From Bacilli bacterium (lineage in GTDB: Bacteria; Bacillota_I; Bacilli_A; RF39; UBA660), in NCBI GenBank assembly GCA_900768345.1, contig CAAGCO010000007.1, forward strand, positions 228,984-292,983: 64,000 nt of DNA, read 5' to 3'. A program made the position numbers and the translations under genes. Shown in pieces: positions 33,569-43,168 of this stretch; the first letter of the stretch is position 1, and each line of letters opens with the position of its first letter. Under the pieces are notes generated by a model that made no database searches, had not been told where the DNA came from, and saw nothing but the letters and a program-made list of their open reading frames with translations.

Positions 33569-33664
33569 ATGGGTTATTGTAATCAAGGTTGCAATATATT
33601 CTTCATTATTTTAATATTATTCATCCTTTTAGCTATTATATTTGGTACTTGCACAGGATGGTAA
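33569..33664 (+). CDS. YjcZ-like small hydrophobic protein, 31 aa
   Basis: ATG 33569 with AAGGAGGTGA, an almost perfect ribosome site. The product starts MGYCNQGCN, then one helix FFIILILFILLAIIFG and ends GTCTGW. Same build as the gene before it but different sequence. Terminator two bases after the stop. Probably a spore-coat peptide. Confidence 0.7.
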   Translation: MGYCNQGCNIFFIILILFILLAIIFGTCTGW

Positions 33665-33670
33665 TTTTTT

Positions 33671-33694
33671 AAAAGAGGGTAACCTCTTTTTTGT
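33671..33694 (+). terminator. terminator after the YjcZ-like pair
   Basis: AAAAGAGG-GTAA-CCTCTTTT (33671-33690) followed by TTGTTT. Confidence 0.85.
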
Positions 33695-33713
33695 TTAATT
33701 ATTTATATTTTTA

Positions 33714-33722
33714 TGTTATAAT
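33714..33722 (+). promoter_or_regulatory. extended -10 promoter for the VWA gene
   Basis: TGT plus TATAAT (33717-33722), 32 bases before TTG 33755. Confidence 0.6.
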
Positions 33723-33754
33723 TGTTATAGAATAAATGAGTGTAGGTGATAGAG

Positions 33755-35509
33755 TTGAAAAAACTGTTTAAGCTGTCTTTACTTTTATTTTTGTTTTTTC
33801 CATTGATTGCTAATGCTAATGTTAGAGTTAGTTTTGATGATGCTAAGTGGTCTAGTAATACTTATATAACACAGTTTAGCAATTATAGATGGTATATTGA
33901 TTTTAATACTAAGAAAAAATATGGTTATAATGGTTCTACTTTTTCAGAAGTAAGTGGTTTTGATAGGGGTGGACTTATTAATTTAAATGAATATAAAATT
34001 TCCTTAAAAGATGATAAATCTTATTTAAAAACTGTAAGACCATTTTGGACTATGACATTAAATGGTTCTAAAATATATAGTATTAATGATGGAACTGCAA
34101 CACTTTTAGAAAGAACTAATATTGCAAGTGGTGTAAGACCTACTGAATATATTATTCATCAAACTGAAGTTACAGGACAAGGTAGTTTTAAAGATCCTTG
34201 GATGTTTGTTAAACCAGAATTTTATGTAGATGTTGAATATAATAGTCCTCAAATTAAAAGAAATGGTACTGGTGTTAAAGATACTGCAGTTGAGTATGGA
34301 GATATAATTACATATTCAATCGGTCTTAAAAATAATGGCGTTAAGGATTCTGTTATTAATATTCGTGAAGTAGCTCTTATAAGTGCTATCGATAAGTTAA
34401 TTAAATTAAAAATTGATAGTAGTAAAGATGTTAGATTGGTAATTGGTGGTAAGACTATGCCTTTAGCTGAGGCGAAAGCTGCTGCTAAGGCTATTCTTAG
34501 TGACAAAGGTTATACTATTACAATTGCGCCTGGTCAAGAAATGACATTAGAATTTAATGTTGTAATTATTGGAAATGCTGGAGAAGTTATTAATAATCAA
34601 TTATTATATGTAATGGATGGATTAGAAGCTGACCCTGGTACTAAGAATTCTATGAATATTGAAAAGGTTGTTCAATATAATGAAGTTGCTGAGAATGGTG
34701 TAAATGTTGTACTTGCTCTTGATAACTCTGGTAGTATGGGTAGTATTACGAGTAGTACGTCAAGAATATCAAAATTAAAAATTGCAAATCAAAAATTCTT
34801 AGATGCTATGCTTGGAGATAATTCTAATGAAAATAACGAAGTTTGCGTAGTTATTATGCCAAATGATAAAAGTGTTGCTGTATCTAATATTAAGTTTAAA
34901 TGTTCTAATGATTATGATGAATTAGTAACTTTTTCTAATAGTAATTTAAATGCTAATGGAAATAATACTCCATTTACCAATACTTTTGAAAAAACATTTA
35001 ATTTATTAACTGAATTAAAAACTAGAAATAATATGAATACTAATTTCGCAATGTTCTTATCTGATGGTGATCCAGTAGGTGATAGTAGTTCAAATTATAC
35101 ACAAAAAGCAAATTTAATTAAAAGCATTGCTGAATTCTTTACAGTTGGTTTTGAAACAAGTACAACTGCTACTAATTTATTAAAAGACCTTGCTACTGAT
35201 GCGGATCATTACTTCGATGCAAAGAAATCTGATATTGAAGAAGTATTCAAAAATATTGCTAAGAAGATAAATGAAAAATCTAAAAGGACGATTAAAGGAG
35301 TGCTAGCAATATCAAGAAATATTGATAAAACAAGGAATCTTATTATAGAAGTTACTGCGAATGGAACAACAAAAGAGATAATAAAATCTTATACCGAAGC
35401 ATTAAATGAAAGCTATATTATTAATAAAGGAAGTAGATATGAAATTAATATTAAAAAGTTTAATGCTGAAGATAAAATAAGTGTTACATATTTTTTAGAA
35501 AAAAATTAA
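33755..35509 (+). CDS. secreted VWA-domain surface protein
   Basis: 584 aa from TTG 33755; AGGTGA is at 33744-33749, and a start at GTG 33746 would overlap it. Signal peptide MKKLFKLSLLLFLFFPLIANA. The middle part has a DUF11-like beta domain (EYGDIITYSIGLKNNG). A von Willebrand A domain follows with MIDAS motif VVLALDNSGSMG and a later MFLSDGDPVG Asp. The C-terminus has no LPxTG and no membrane helix, so anchoring is unclear. Likely adhesion or matrix binding; the ligand is unknown. Confidence 0.78.
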   Translation: MKKLFKLSLLLFLFFPLIANANVRVSFDDAKWSSNTYITQFSNYRWYIDFNTKKKYGYNGSTFSEVSGFDRGGLINLNEYKISLKDDKSYLKTVRPFWTMTLNGSKIYSINDGTATLLERTNIASGVRPTEYIIHQTEVTGQGSFKDPWMFVKPEFYVDVEYNSPQIKRNGTGVKDTAVEYGDIITYSIGLKNNGVKDSVINIREVALISAIDKLIKLKIDSSKDVRLVIGGKTMPLAEAKAAAKAILSDKGYTITIAPGQEMTLEFNVVIIGNAGEVINNQLLYVMDGLEADPGTKNSMNIEKVVQYNEVAENGVNVVLALDNSGSMGSITSSTSRISKLKIANQKFLDAMLGDNSNENNEVCVVIMPNDKSVAVSNIKFKCSNDYDELVTFSNSNLNANGNNTPFTNTFEKTFNLLTELKTRNNMNTNFAMFLSDGDPVGDSSSNYTQKANLIKSIAEFFTVGFETSTTATNLLKDLATDADHYFDAKKSDIEEVFKNIAKKINEKSKRTIKGVLAISRNIDKTRNLIIEVTANGTTKEIIKSYTEALNESYIINKGSRYEINIKKFNAEDKISVTYFLEKN

Positions 35510-35572
35510 TTATTTTTTTCTTTTTATTTTGATTAAATAATGGTATTATATTAAATAAGAAGAGGTGTTACT

Positions 35573-36865
35573 ATGATAGATATTAAACTAATTAGAGAAA
35601 ATAGAGAATTAGTAAAAGAAAATATTAAAAAGAAATTTCAGGATGAAAAACTATCGTTAGTAGATGATGTCTATAATTATGATATTGAATATAGAGAATG
35701 TAAATCAAAAGGTGATTTACTTAGAAGTGAGAAGAATAAATTAAGTGCATCTATTGGTGAACTTATGCGTGATAAAAAAATAGATGAGGCTAATGAAATT
35801 AAGGCTAAAGTAAATGAAATGAGTCATGAAATAGAGGCATTAGAAGAACGTGAAGCTGAATTAGAAAAATTAATTAGAACAGATATGATGGCTATTCCTA
35901 ATATTATTGCTCCTGATGTACCTATTGGTGAAGATGATAGTAAGAATGTTGAAGAAAAAAGATTTGGTGAACCAGTTGTTCCTAAATATGAAATCCCATA
36001 TCATTCTGATATAATGGCTACATTTAATGGACTTGATAAAGATGCTGCTGGTAGAGTAAGTGGTAATGGATTCTATTACTTAATGGGAGATATTGCTAGA
36101 CTTCATTCTGCAGTTCTTGCTTATGCACGTGATTTTATGATTGATAAGGGATTTACTTATTGTATTCCTCCTTATATGATTCATAGTGCTGCTGTTGATG
36201 GTGTTATGTCATTTACAGAAAAAGAAAATATGATGTATAAAATAGAAGGTGAAGACTTATATCTTATTGGTACAAGTGAACACTCTATGATTGCTAAATT
36301 TAAAGATCAAATCTTAAAAGAAAGTGAGCTTCCTATTACTATGACTTCATATTCTCCATGTTTTAGAAAAGAAGTTGGAGCTCATGGAATTGAAGAAAGA
36401 GGAGTATATAGAATACATCAATTTGAAAAGCAAGAAATGATAGTTGTATGTAAACCTGAAGATAGTGAAACTTGGTATGATAAAATGTGGAATTATTCAG
36501 TAGAATTATTTAGAACACTTGATATACCAGTAAGAAAATTAGTATGTTGTTCTGGAGATTTAGCTGATTTAAAATATAGATCTTGTGATATTGAAGCATG
36601 GAGTCCAAGACAGCAAAAATATTTTGAAGTATGTTCTTGTTCAAACTTAACAGATGCTCAAGCACGTAGACTTCAAATAAGATATAAAAAAGAGAATGGA
36701 GAAAAGGAATTTGCTCATACTCTTAATAATACAGTTATTGCTCCGCCTAGAATGTTAATTGCATTACTTGAAAACAATTATAATGAAGATGGAAGCGTTA
36801 ATGTTCCAGTTGCATTAAGACCATATATGGGTGGAAAAGAAAAATTAATACCTATTAAAAAGTAA
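35573..36865 (+). CDS. serS: seryl-tRNA synthetase
   Basis: 430 aa, standard length. The N-terminal coiled-coil arm (about 30-100) grips tRNA-Ser. The class II core includes GFYYLMGDIARLHSA, then LIGTSEHSMIA, motif 2 in SPCFRKEVGAHGIEERGVYR and motif 3 near the end (HTLNNTVIAPPRMLIALLE). GAGGTG site. Single gene; no serine T-box is visible in the short leader, unlike many Bacilli serS genes. Confidence 0.97.
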   Translation: MIDIKLIRENRELVKENIKKKFQDEKLSLVDDVYNYDIEYRECKSKGDLLRSEKNKLSASIGELMRDKKIDEANEIKAKVNEMSHEIEALEEREAELEKLIRTDMMAIPNIIAPDVPIGEDDSKNVEEKRFGEPVVPKYEIPYHSDIMATFNGLDKDAAGRVSGNGFYYLMGDIARLHSAVLAYARDFMIDKGFTYCIPPYMIHSAAVDGVMSFTEKENMMYKIEGEDLYLIGTSEHSMIAKFKDQILKESELPITMTSYSPCFRKEVGAHGIEERGVYRIHQFEKQEMIVVCKPEDSETWYDKMWNYSVELFRTLDIPVRKLVCCSGDLADLKYRSCDIEAWSPRQQKYFEVCSCSNLTDAQARRLQIRYKKENGEKEFAHTLNNTVIAPPRMLIALLENNYNEDGSVNVPVALRPYMGGKEKLIPIKK

Positions 36866-36884
36866 GTTAAACTTACTTTTTTTC
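36858..36884 (+). terminator. terminator after serS
   Basis: 10-bp stem AAAAGTAAGT / ACTTACTTTT (36858-36867, 36871-36880), then TTTCTTTT. Confidence 0.85.
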
Positions 36885-36948
36885 TTTTATTATAGATTTA
36901 AAATTATAAGTATGTTAATATAAAGTATTATTAGGGGGAAAAGAGGTT

Positions 36949-38064
36949 ATGGAAATAAACAAAGATAGACTTTGTAGAGAATTAAAACAATTAAGAAATT
37001 ATTATATGGGTAATCCTAAGAAAGATATGATAAGGATTGATTATCCTAAATTTGTTATTCTTAATAAAGTTTTTTGTGATCTTACAGGGTTTAAATTTCC
37101 TGAAGAGAATATATTTGATAATCCGAAAGAAATATCTCGTATGCTTAATAAAGATGTTGTAAAAGCCTGTTATAGGTATTGTGGTATATTAGATGAATAT
37201 TTAGAAATCTTTTTCGAACTTTTTGAAAATTATTGTAAAAAATTAGATGATGTAGAATATTGCGATGCTCCTTTCTTTTCTAAGTTAAGAAAATATAGTG
37301 AGAAAGATTTTATTGATATTTTGCTTTCTTATTATGCAACTTATGGTGATAAGTATTATAGACTTGCTAAAAAATATGTTGATGAAGGTAGAATAATGAT
37401 GGGATATAAAACTAAAGAGTATACTGGAATGTACGTTGGCACTATGTATACTGGCTCAGGTTATATATTTAATAATGATAATAGATTTAATTCCTTAACC
37501 ATGAATACACTTGCTCATGAACTTGGACATGCAGTAGATAGAGAAATGTTTATTTTCCCTCAAAAGAAAAGAATGACTTATTATGATGATGTGTTTTTAG
37601 AAGTACCTTCTGCTTTTTTTGAATTTAATTTCATAAGTTATTTAAAAAAAGAACGTATTGATCAAGAAGGGGCTGATATATTAACTAATGATTTACTTCT
37701 TAAGATTAGTGAAGCATATGGTTCAATATTTTCTGTACTTGAAGATGAAAGTGATGAAAAGTTTAATGATATAGATTTAGAAGGAAATGTAGTTCTAAGT
37801 AGTGGAACAAAGATAGAATTTAGAGATACATTATTATATGGACTTGGATATTATACAGCACTTCATATGCATACTTTGTGTGGGGGAGATTATAAAAACT
37901 ATATGAAAGAATTTTATAACTTCATATCTAGTAGAAAAGAAGCAGGTATTGAAGGAAGTATAGAGAATCTTGGAATATCATTTGAAGATTATTTAAGTTC
38001 TGAAATTATAGCACCAATTATAGATGAAAATGCTTTAACTCTTAAAAAGAAATATAATTTATAA
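36949..38064 (+). CDS. M3-like zincin (HELGHAVD)
   Basis: 371 aa. Zinc helix NTLAHELGHAVDREMF, followed about 25 residues later by LEVPSAFFEFNFI, whose Glu fits the third ligand of M3 peptidases. The N-terminal 170 residues are helical. A related but not closely similar protein is at 31256. No export signal. Ribosome site AAAGAGG; a GGGGGA run lies a few bases earlier. Likely a cytoplasmic oligopeptidase. Confidence 0.65.
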   Translation: MEINKDRLCRELKQLRNYYMGNPKKDMIRIDYPKFVILNKVFCDLTGFKFPEENIFDNPKEISRMLNKDVVKACYRYCGILDEYLEIFFELFENYCKKLDDVEYCDAPFFSKLRKYSEKDFIDILLSYYATYGDKYYRLAKKYVDEGRIMMGYKTKEYTGMYVGTMYTGSGYIFNNDNRFNSLTMNTLAHELGHAVDREMFIFPQKKRMTYYDDVFLEVPSAFFEFNFISYLKKERIDQEGADILTNDLLLKISEAYGSIFSVLEDESDEKFNDIDLEGNVVLSSGTKIEFRDTLLYGLGYYTALHMHTLCGGDYKNYMKEFYNFISSRKEAGIEGSIENLGISFEDYLSSEIIAPIIDENALTLKKKYNL

Positions 38065-38139
38065 TTTTTTTCTTTAAAGTGTTGACTTTTAAATAAAAAA
38101 CCTTTAATATGTTTATTAAATTTATTGTTGAGGTATTTT

Positions 38140-38229
38140 ATGGAGAAGTGTTTTATGTTTAATAATATGATTGTTAAATATAATGTTAGAATTGTTTCTA
38201 ACAACGTTTCTTTATGCTACAAACTATAA
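38140..38229 (+). CDS. possible small protein, 29 aa
   Basis: ATG 38140, with TTGAGG seven bases upstream; stop TAA at 38227-38229. The peptide is basic with two Cys (MEKCFMFNNM...). It lies in the 213-base gap between the peptidase and the Rel-like gene, which shows no other clear element. Weak candidate; it could be leader RNA instead. Confidence 0.25.
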   Translation: MEKCFMFNNMIVKYNVRIVSNNVSLCYKL

Positions 38230-38277
38230 AATGACGGCTGATTTTGGTTGCCTTTTTTTATTTATGGAGGTGAGTGT

Positions 38278-39708
38278 ATGAAAAGTGCAACTATAGAAAA
38301 ATTAATTGAATCTATTAATTCTTATGATTCAACTATGATTCCTACTGTTTTAAAGGCTTATCAATATGCGAAAGATTCTCATAGTGGTCAAATACGTGAA
38401 AGTGGAGAAGAATATATAACTCACCCGTTAACCGTAGCATATATATTATCTGAAATGAAAGCTGATAGGGAAACAATATGTGCTGCATTACTTCATGATA
38501 CTCTTGAAGATACAAAATTAGAAAAAGAAGATATTGTAAGAGAATTTGGAGTGACTGTTGTTGAATTAGTAGATGGTGTAACTAAATTATCTAAAATGGA
38601 ATTTACCAATAAACAAGATAGAAATTATGCTAATACTAGAAAAATAATAACTAGTTTAACTAATGATGTTAGAGTGATAATTATAAAGTTAGCGGATAGA
38701 CTTCATAACATGAGAACTCTAAGTTTTAAAAAAGAAAGTAAGCAAAAAGAAATTTCTATTGAGACTATGGAAATATTTGTTCCTCTTGCATATAATATTG
38801 GTGCTTATCAAATTAAAACTGAATTAGAGGATTTATCATTAAGCTATTTAAAACCTCAAGAATATAAGAAAACTAAAGAAGAAACTGAGTTATTGCTTAT
38901 GCAAAGCGAAGGATTCTTAAAAGAAATGCTTAATAATATAAGTGGTTTATTAAATGATAAGAATGTTCCTAATGAAATTAAAATAAGAGTTAGAAATATA
39001 TATGGTATTTATAGAAGAAGATATCAGGGACAAGAAATGAGAAATATACATGATTTGCTTGCTCTTAAAGTTATGGTTGATGAGGTTGCTTCTTGTTATT
39101 TATCTCTTGGATATATTCATAGTTTATATAAACCTATAAATAGTAAGTTTAAAGATTATATTTGTAATCCTAAAACTAATATGTATCAATGCTTACATAC
39201 TACTGTTTTTGGCCCTAAGGATATGCTTGTTCAAGCACAAATAAGAACACATGAAATGGATAAAATAGATAGTTATGGTATTGCTGCTTATTGGGATTTA
39301 AATAAAGAAAATGCTAGTGAGGTAATGCAAGAAGTTGTTGAAAATAAATGCCAATTTTTTAAATCATTAGTTGAGTTAGATGAACAATATACTGATAATA
39401 GAAGATTTGTTGAACAAGTAAAGAAAGAACTATTTGGTGGTAATGTATATGTATATACTACAGATGGATTAGTCTTACAGTTACCTTTTGGTTCTACTCC
39501 TGTAGATTTCGCTTATATGATTGATCCTAAAAATGCTAGTAAGTTTGTAGCTGCATACGTAAACGATAAAAAAGTTGCTGATGATTATATATTGCAAAAT
39601 AAAGATAGGGTACGTATACTTACTAGTAAGAAATCTCTTCCTAAAGAAGAATGGATGGATAGTGTTCAAACTACAAGAGCATTAACTCTTATAAATAAAG
39701 ATTTATGA
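38278..39708 (+). CDS. Rel/SpoT homologue: intact HD hydrolase, degenerate synthetase
   Basis: 476 aa from ATG 38278 (GGAGGTGA). The HD domain keeps its ligands: H49 in YITHP, HDTLED (H73, D74, E77, D78) and KLADRLHNMRTL. The synthetase domain (about 230-345) has lost key residues: RVRNIYGIYRRR for GRxKHxYSIxxK, ALK for the A/G-x-R segment, QAQIRT (Q319) for the catalytic E-x-Q-I-R-T, and AAYW for AAHW. A TGS domain (about 397-455) ends the protein; the helical, zinc-finger and ACT domains are missing. It should be a (p)ppGpp hydrolase that cannot synthesise. Compare the paralogue at 61111. Confidence 0.85.
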   Translation: MKSATIEKLIESINSYDSTMIPTVLKAYQYAKDSHSGQIRESGEEYITHPLTVAYILSEMKADRETICAALLHDTLEDTKLEKEDIVREFGVTVVELVDGVTKLSKMEFTNKQDRNYANTRKIITSLTNDVRVIIIKLADRLHNMRTLSFKKESKQKEISIETMEIFVPLAYNIGAYQIKTELEDLSLSYLKPQEYKKTKEETELLLMQSEGFLKEMLNNISGLLNDKNVPNEIKIRVRNIYGIYRRRYQGQEMRNIHDLLALKVMVDEVASCYLSLGYIHSLYKPINSKFKDYICNPKTNMYQCLHTTVFGPKDMLVQAQIRTHEMDKIDSYGIAAYWDLNKENASEVMQEVVENKCQFFKSLVELDEQYTDNRRFVEQVKKELFGGNVYVYTTDGLVLQLPFGSTPVDFAYMIDPKNASKFVAAYVNDKKVADDYILQNKDRVRILTSKKSLPKEEWMDSVQTTRALTLINKDL

Positions 39709-39725
39709 TGAATAAATCTTTTTTT
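39697..39725 (+). terminator. terminator overlapping the end of the Rel-like gene
   Basis: Stem AAAGATTTAT / ATAAATCTTT (39697-39706, 39712-39721) then TTTT. The stop codon is in the hairpin. Confidence 0.75.
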
Positions 39726-39742
39726 ATGAAAATATAATTAGT

Positions 39743-40537
39743 ATGAAAAATTATTTTAAATATTTTTTAATTATTGGATTTGTTATGTTTAGTTTTTACT
39801 ATACAGATAAAGTCACTAAAATATCTGAACAAAATAATGTGATTATGGCTTCTATAAATGATTACGCTATTAAACATGATTCAAAGTGTATTGAAGGGTC
39901 TATTACTGAAGATGGAGTAATACTAGGACTTAGTGGTATTAGTGTTAATAAGAATAAAAGTTACTCTAATATGAAAGGTATTGGATTTAATGAAAAACTA
40001 ATAGAATATAACAATGAAGAATGTATTTTATCAACTAATAATAATTATGATAAATATATTGTTGCAGGTAATAGTTATAATAATAATGTAAGTTTGATTA
40101 TAGATGTGAATAGTGGAAAATATTTTTCTAAGATGTTAAAGATTGCTGAAACTAAAGAAGCAATAATAAATTTACTATTTAATTATGAAATGCTTAATAA
40201 ACATATAGAATCTATTAGTAATCATAATAATATTTTATTTAAAGGGAAGAATGAAGATGAATTAAATGATTATATTAAAATATTACATGATGAATTTTAT
40301 TGTACTAATAGAGAGAGTTATGTAATTGATATTTGTAAAAACAAGAAATTAAATTCTATAAACGTTATTAATTATATTGATAAGAATTTACTTTTGAATA
40401 TTAAAAAAATCCTTAATAAAGGTTCTATTATCTTTATTAAGGAAAATGAATTTAATATGAATGAGTTATCTTCTACTATTAATTATATTAAAAGTAGGGG
40501 ATATAATATTGTTTCTATAACTGAACTTTTATCTTAA
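39743..40537 (+). CDS. membrane-anchored, NodB-fold-like protein without catalytic motifs
   Basis: 264 aa, N-terminal membrane helix (about 5-21). The C-terminal INYIKSRGYNIVSITELLS matches the last helix and strand of polysaccharide deacetylases. The order of secondary structure before it also suggests a NodB fold, but the His/Asp metal motifs are absent, so it is probably an inactive relative. The ATG has no ribosome site and lies only four bases after a TATAAT (39733-39738), so the mRNA may be almost leaderless. It overlaps the convergent AAA+ gene by nine bases. Confidence 0.5.
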   Translation: MKNYFKYFLIIGFVMFSFYYTDKVTKISEQNNVIMASINDYAIKHDSKCIEGSITEDGVILGLSGISVNKNKSYSNMKGIGFNEKLIEYNNEECILSTNNNYDKYIVAGNSYNNNVSLIIDVNSGKYFSKMLKIAETKEAIINLLFNYEMLNKHIESISNHNNILFKGKNEDELNDYIKILHDEFYCTNRESYVIDICKNKKLNSINVINYIDKNLLLNIKKILNKGSIIFIKENEFNMNELSSTINYIKSRGYNIVSITELLS

Positions 40538-42025
40538 AATATATTGTTTATTGTCATGTATTGTTTCTGGACTTATTATTAATTCTTTATGTTGTCCTTT
40601 AGATAGTGCATAGTAGTTTGCGACTGCTAAAGCATTTTCCACTATTCTTTTAATTCCTCTTGCTCCGATTCCTAACTTTTTAGCTTCTTTAGCAATTTCT
40701 TCTATAGTTCTTTCATCGTATTTAAAGTCTATACCAATTCCATCAAAAAATCTTTTATAAAGTAATAATTGACTCTTATCTGATTCTTCAATTATTCTAA
40801 TGTATTCTGCAACATCTAGACTATTCATTACTACTATGTTATCGTTTCTTCCTACAAATTCTGGAAGTAGGCCATATTTTTTAAGTGTTTCATTATTGAA
40901 TATTTCTTTATTATCTTGTGGTTCTGCGCTTGATGCATTAAAACCAATACCTCTTTTAGTTCTTGAGTATTCTTCTATACCTGAGAATGCTCCTAGAAAT
41001 GCGAATGTTAGTCTTGATGTATCAAAAGTTATTGTTTCTCTATCTTCAGAGGATGTTAATGTATAAGTATGTCCTTCCATCATTTTTAATAATGATTGTA
41101 TTACAGCTGATGTGAATGTAGCATGATCTCCTTTAGATATTTTTTTATCTATTTCATCTACTACTATTATTCCTCTTTGAGCTTTTTCTTTGTCTTTACC
41201 AGCATTCTCATAAAGATGAAGTAACATTTCACTTACATCTTTTCCTTTATAGCTTGCAGCTGTATATTCAGTTGAATCTTCTATTGTAATTGGAATATTT
41301 GTTTTTTTACTTATTGTTCTAAATATTTCTGTTTTTCCAACACCAGTAGGGCCACATACAAGCATATTTGATTTTAAACTTGTATCTTTTAGTCTTTGAT
41401 TTTTAGCAACTGATGTGGCTATTTGTCTTACTTGTTCATCTTGACATATTACTGTTTTACTAACTGATTCATATAGTTCATCAGCATATATAATTTTTGG
41501 TATAACAACTGTTGGAAAAGTATCTTTTTTTCTTCTTTCTATTTCTTTTTCTACTGTATGAATTTCACTTTTTAATTCTTTTACTTTATCTGAAAATTCA
41601 TTACTTCTCATTTCTTCAAATCCATCATAATTATCAGTATTAACACTCATTTGTGTTTCTAAGCCATCCATTGATGCTAATGTTTCTAGAGTATCTTCTC
41701 CAACACTATATATTTGGAATAAAAGGTATTTATCAAAATCTTCTACGTCGTTTCTTACTTGTTCTATTAATTTTTCTTTTTTTCCTTCTGATAGTTTATC
41801 TAAATATACAGGGAAAGCATAAACAAACTTTTCATCAAGATTAAAAACATCTTCTATAAAAGGATAATTAAACTTTTGATCATCATCTATAAATATTCTA
41901 TTGCCATCTTGGCTAAATTCGGTTCCATGTAGAATTTCTGAAGGTTCATATGTGTAACTTTCTGTTTCATTGTCTGCCTTTATTCTTTTCCTTTTATATA
42001 TGAAAACTAGTACTTCTCTTTCCAT
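40529..42025 (-). CDS. ClpX-like AAA+ ATPase with a novel N-terminal domain
   Basis: 498 aa. Residues 1 to about 190 are an unrecognised domain with a coiled-coil end (VKELKSEIHTVEKEIERRKK). The ClpX-type AAA+ core follows: Walker A VCGPTGVGKTEIF, pore-loop region ASYKGKDVSEML, Walker B IIVVDEIDK, sensor 1 LTFAFLGAFSG, and GIGFNAS in the place of the ClpP-docking IGF loop. The C-terminal domain has GIGARGIKRIVE with the sensor-2 Arg. The ClpX zinc finger is absent. It may be a dedicated unfoldase with its own substrates, acting with ClpP encoded elsewhere. Confidence 0.75.
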   Translation of the reverse strand: MEREVLVFIYKRKRIKADNETESYTYEPSEILHGTEFSQDGNRIFIDDDQKFNYPFIEDVFNLDEKFVYAFPVYLDKLSEGKKEKLIEQVRNDVEDFDKYLLFQIYSVGEDTLETLASMDGLETQMSVNTDNYDGFEEMRSNEFSDKVKELKSEIHTVEKEIERRKKDTFPTVVIPKIIYADELYESVSKTVICQDEQVRQIATSVAKNQRLKDTSLKSNMLVCGPTGVGKTEIFRTISKKTNIPITIEDSTEYTAASYKGKDVSEMLLHLYENAGKDKEKAQRGIIVVDEIDKKISKGDHATFTSAVIQSLLKMMEGHTYTLTSSEDRETITFDTSRLTFAFLGAFSGIEEYSRTKRGIGFNASSAEPQDNKEIFNNETLKKYGLLPEFVGRNDNIVVMNSLDVAEYIRIIEESDKSQLLLYKRFFDGIGIDFKYDERTIEEIAKEAKKLGIGARGIKRIVENALAVANYYALSKGQHKELIISPETIHDNKQYILR

Positions 42026-42148
42026 GTTATATTACCTCCAAAATAAATTAGTTATTATTATAATGTAATGGCTATACGTAGTCAAGCAAGGTTATTGCCA
42101 TTTTTATAAAAAAAATATATAATTAAAGTGTAAACAGGTGGGATAGAT

Positions 42149-43168
42149 ATGAAGAAGAATTTAAAAAAGTTTTTTGATTATTTAAAAAAACATATTAAAG
42201 GAATTAATCGTAGTATTAGACTTATTAGAAAAAAGAGTAGTGATAGCAGAATATTCTTATTCTTTGATATGTGGTGGTCATATATAAGATATGGTGTTAC
42301 TTATGATGAATATAGAATGTTTGAGTTTTATTTAATACCTGGTTATAAAAGAGATACTTATATGAGTAAATGTAGACATCAAAATTTAGAGAAACATTTA
42401 TGTGATAAGAATCATTTAATAATATTAAATAGTAGAGAAAAGTTTTATATTAAATTTAAAGATTTGTTAAATAGAGAATTTTATAATATAAAAGAGATGA
42501 GTTTTAAAGAGTTTGAAGAACTTGTTTTAAAGAAAAAAGAACTTGTATGTAGAAGCAATAGTTTAAAGGGAGAAAGTGGAACGCTTACTTTAAATGTTAA
42601 GAATTTTAGAGGTCCTGCATTCTTACTTGATAAAGCTAAGAAGAGTGGGTTAAATATTGTTGAAGCAACTATAAAACAAAATAAACTATTTGAAAGTATT
42701 AATCCTTATAATATGAATACTATTAGTGTTGTAACATTACTTTGTGGTAATAAGGTTGATATAGTTTCATCATATGTTAAGTTTGGTATAACTGAGGAAG
42801 ATAAGTATGATGTTAATTCAGTAAAACATGTAACTGGTATTGTTGATATTAAAACAGGAACTATAAAACATAAACTTGTATGTGGAGAAGACGAAGTTTA
42901 TAGCGAACATCCGATTAGTAAAGTTAAACTTGTAGGACTTGAAATTCCATTGTTTGATGAAATAAAGAAAGTTGCTTCTGCTTGTGCTTTAGAATTTGAT
43001 GAAGCTTTAGAAGTAGAATGGAACTTTGTTATTTCTAATACTAAAGTATATTTAATAAATGCTAATTTATGGGATGACTATGTATTTTCTCAATTACCAA
43101 TGTTTTCTAAAAATAAAGTAGGGCTAATGCCATATTATAGAGATAATGTAAAAAAGAGAAGAATTTAA
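42149..43168 (+). CDS. sugar-transfer-associated ATP-grasp protein
   Basis: 339 aa. The N-terminal block LFFDMWWSYIRYGVTYDEY and FEFYLIPGYKRDTYMS is typical of the ATP-grasp subgroup found in capsule and exopolysaccharide clusters. Later FRGPAFLLDKAKKSGLNIVEA, NTISVVTLLC and EVEWNFVISNTKVYLINAN give the ATP-binding and metal-binding strands. No glycosyltransferases are adjacent, which is unusual for the family. AGGTGG site; ends in a four-base overlap with the convergent polymerase gene. Confidence 0.65.
   Translation: MKKNLKKFFDYLKKHIKGINRSIRLIRKKSSDSRIFLFFDMWWSYIRYGVTYDEYRMFEFYLIPGYKRDTYMSKCRHQNLEKHLCDKNHLIILNSREKFYIKFKDLLNREFYNIKEMSFKEFEELVLKKKELVCRSNSLKGESGTLTLNVKNFRGPAFLLDKAKKSGLNIVEATIKQNKLFESINPYNMNTISVVTLLCGNKVDIVSSYVKFGITEEDKYDVNSVKHVTGIVDIKTGTIKHKLVCGEDEVYSEHPISKVKLVGLEIPLFDEIKKVASACALEFDEALEVEWNFVISNTKVYLINANLWDDYVFSQLPMFSKNKVGLMPYYRDNVKKRRI

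Noticed and set aside
35500..35530. Terminator after the VWA gene
   Set aside because: Only an AT-only, imperfect A/T palindrome is seen; too weak to call in this composition.
38230..38268. Hairpin before the 38278 gene (GGCTG...GTTGCC then T run)
   Set aside because: Only three pairs form; not a credible stem.
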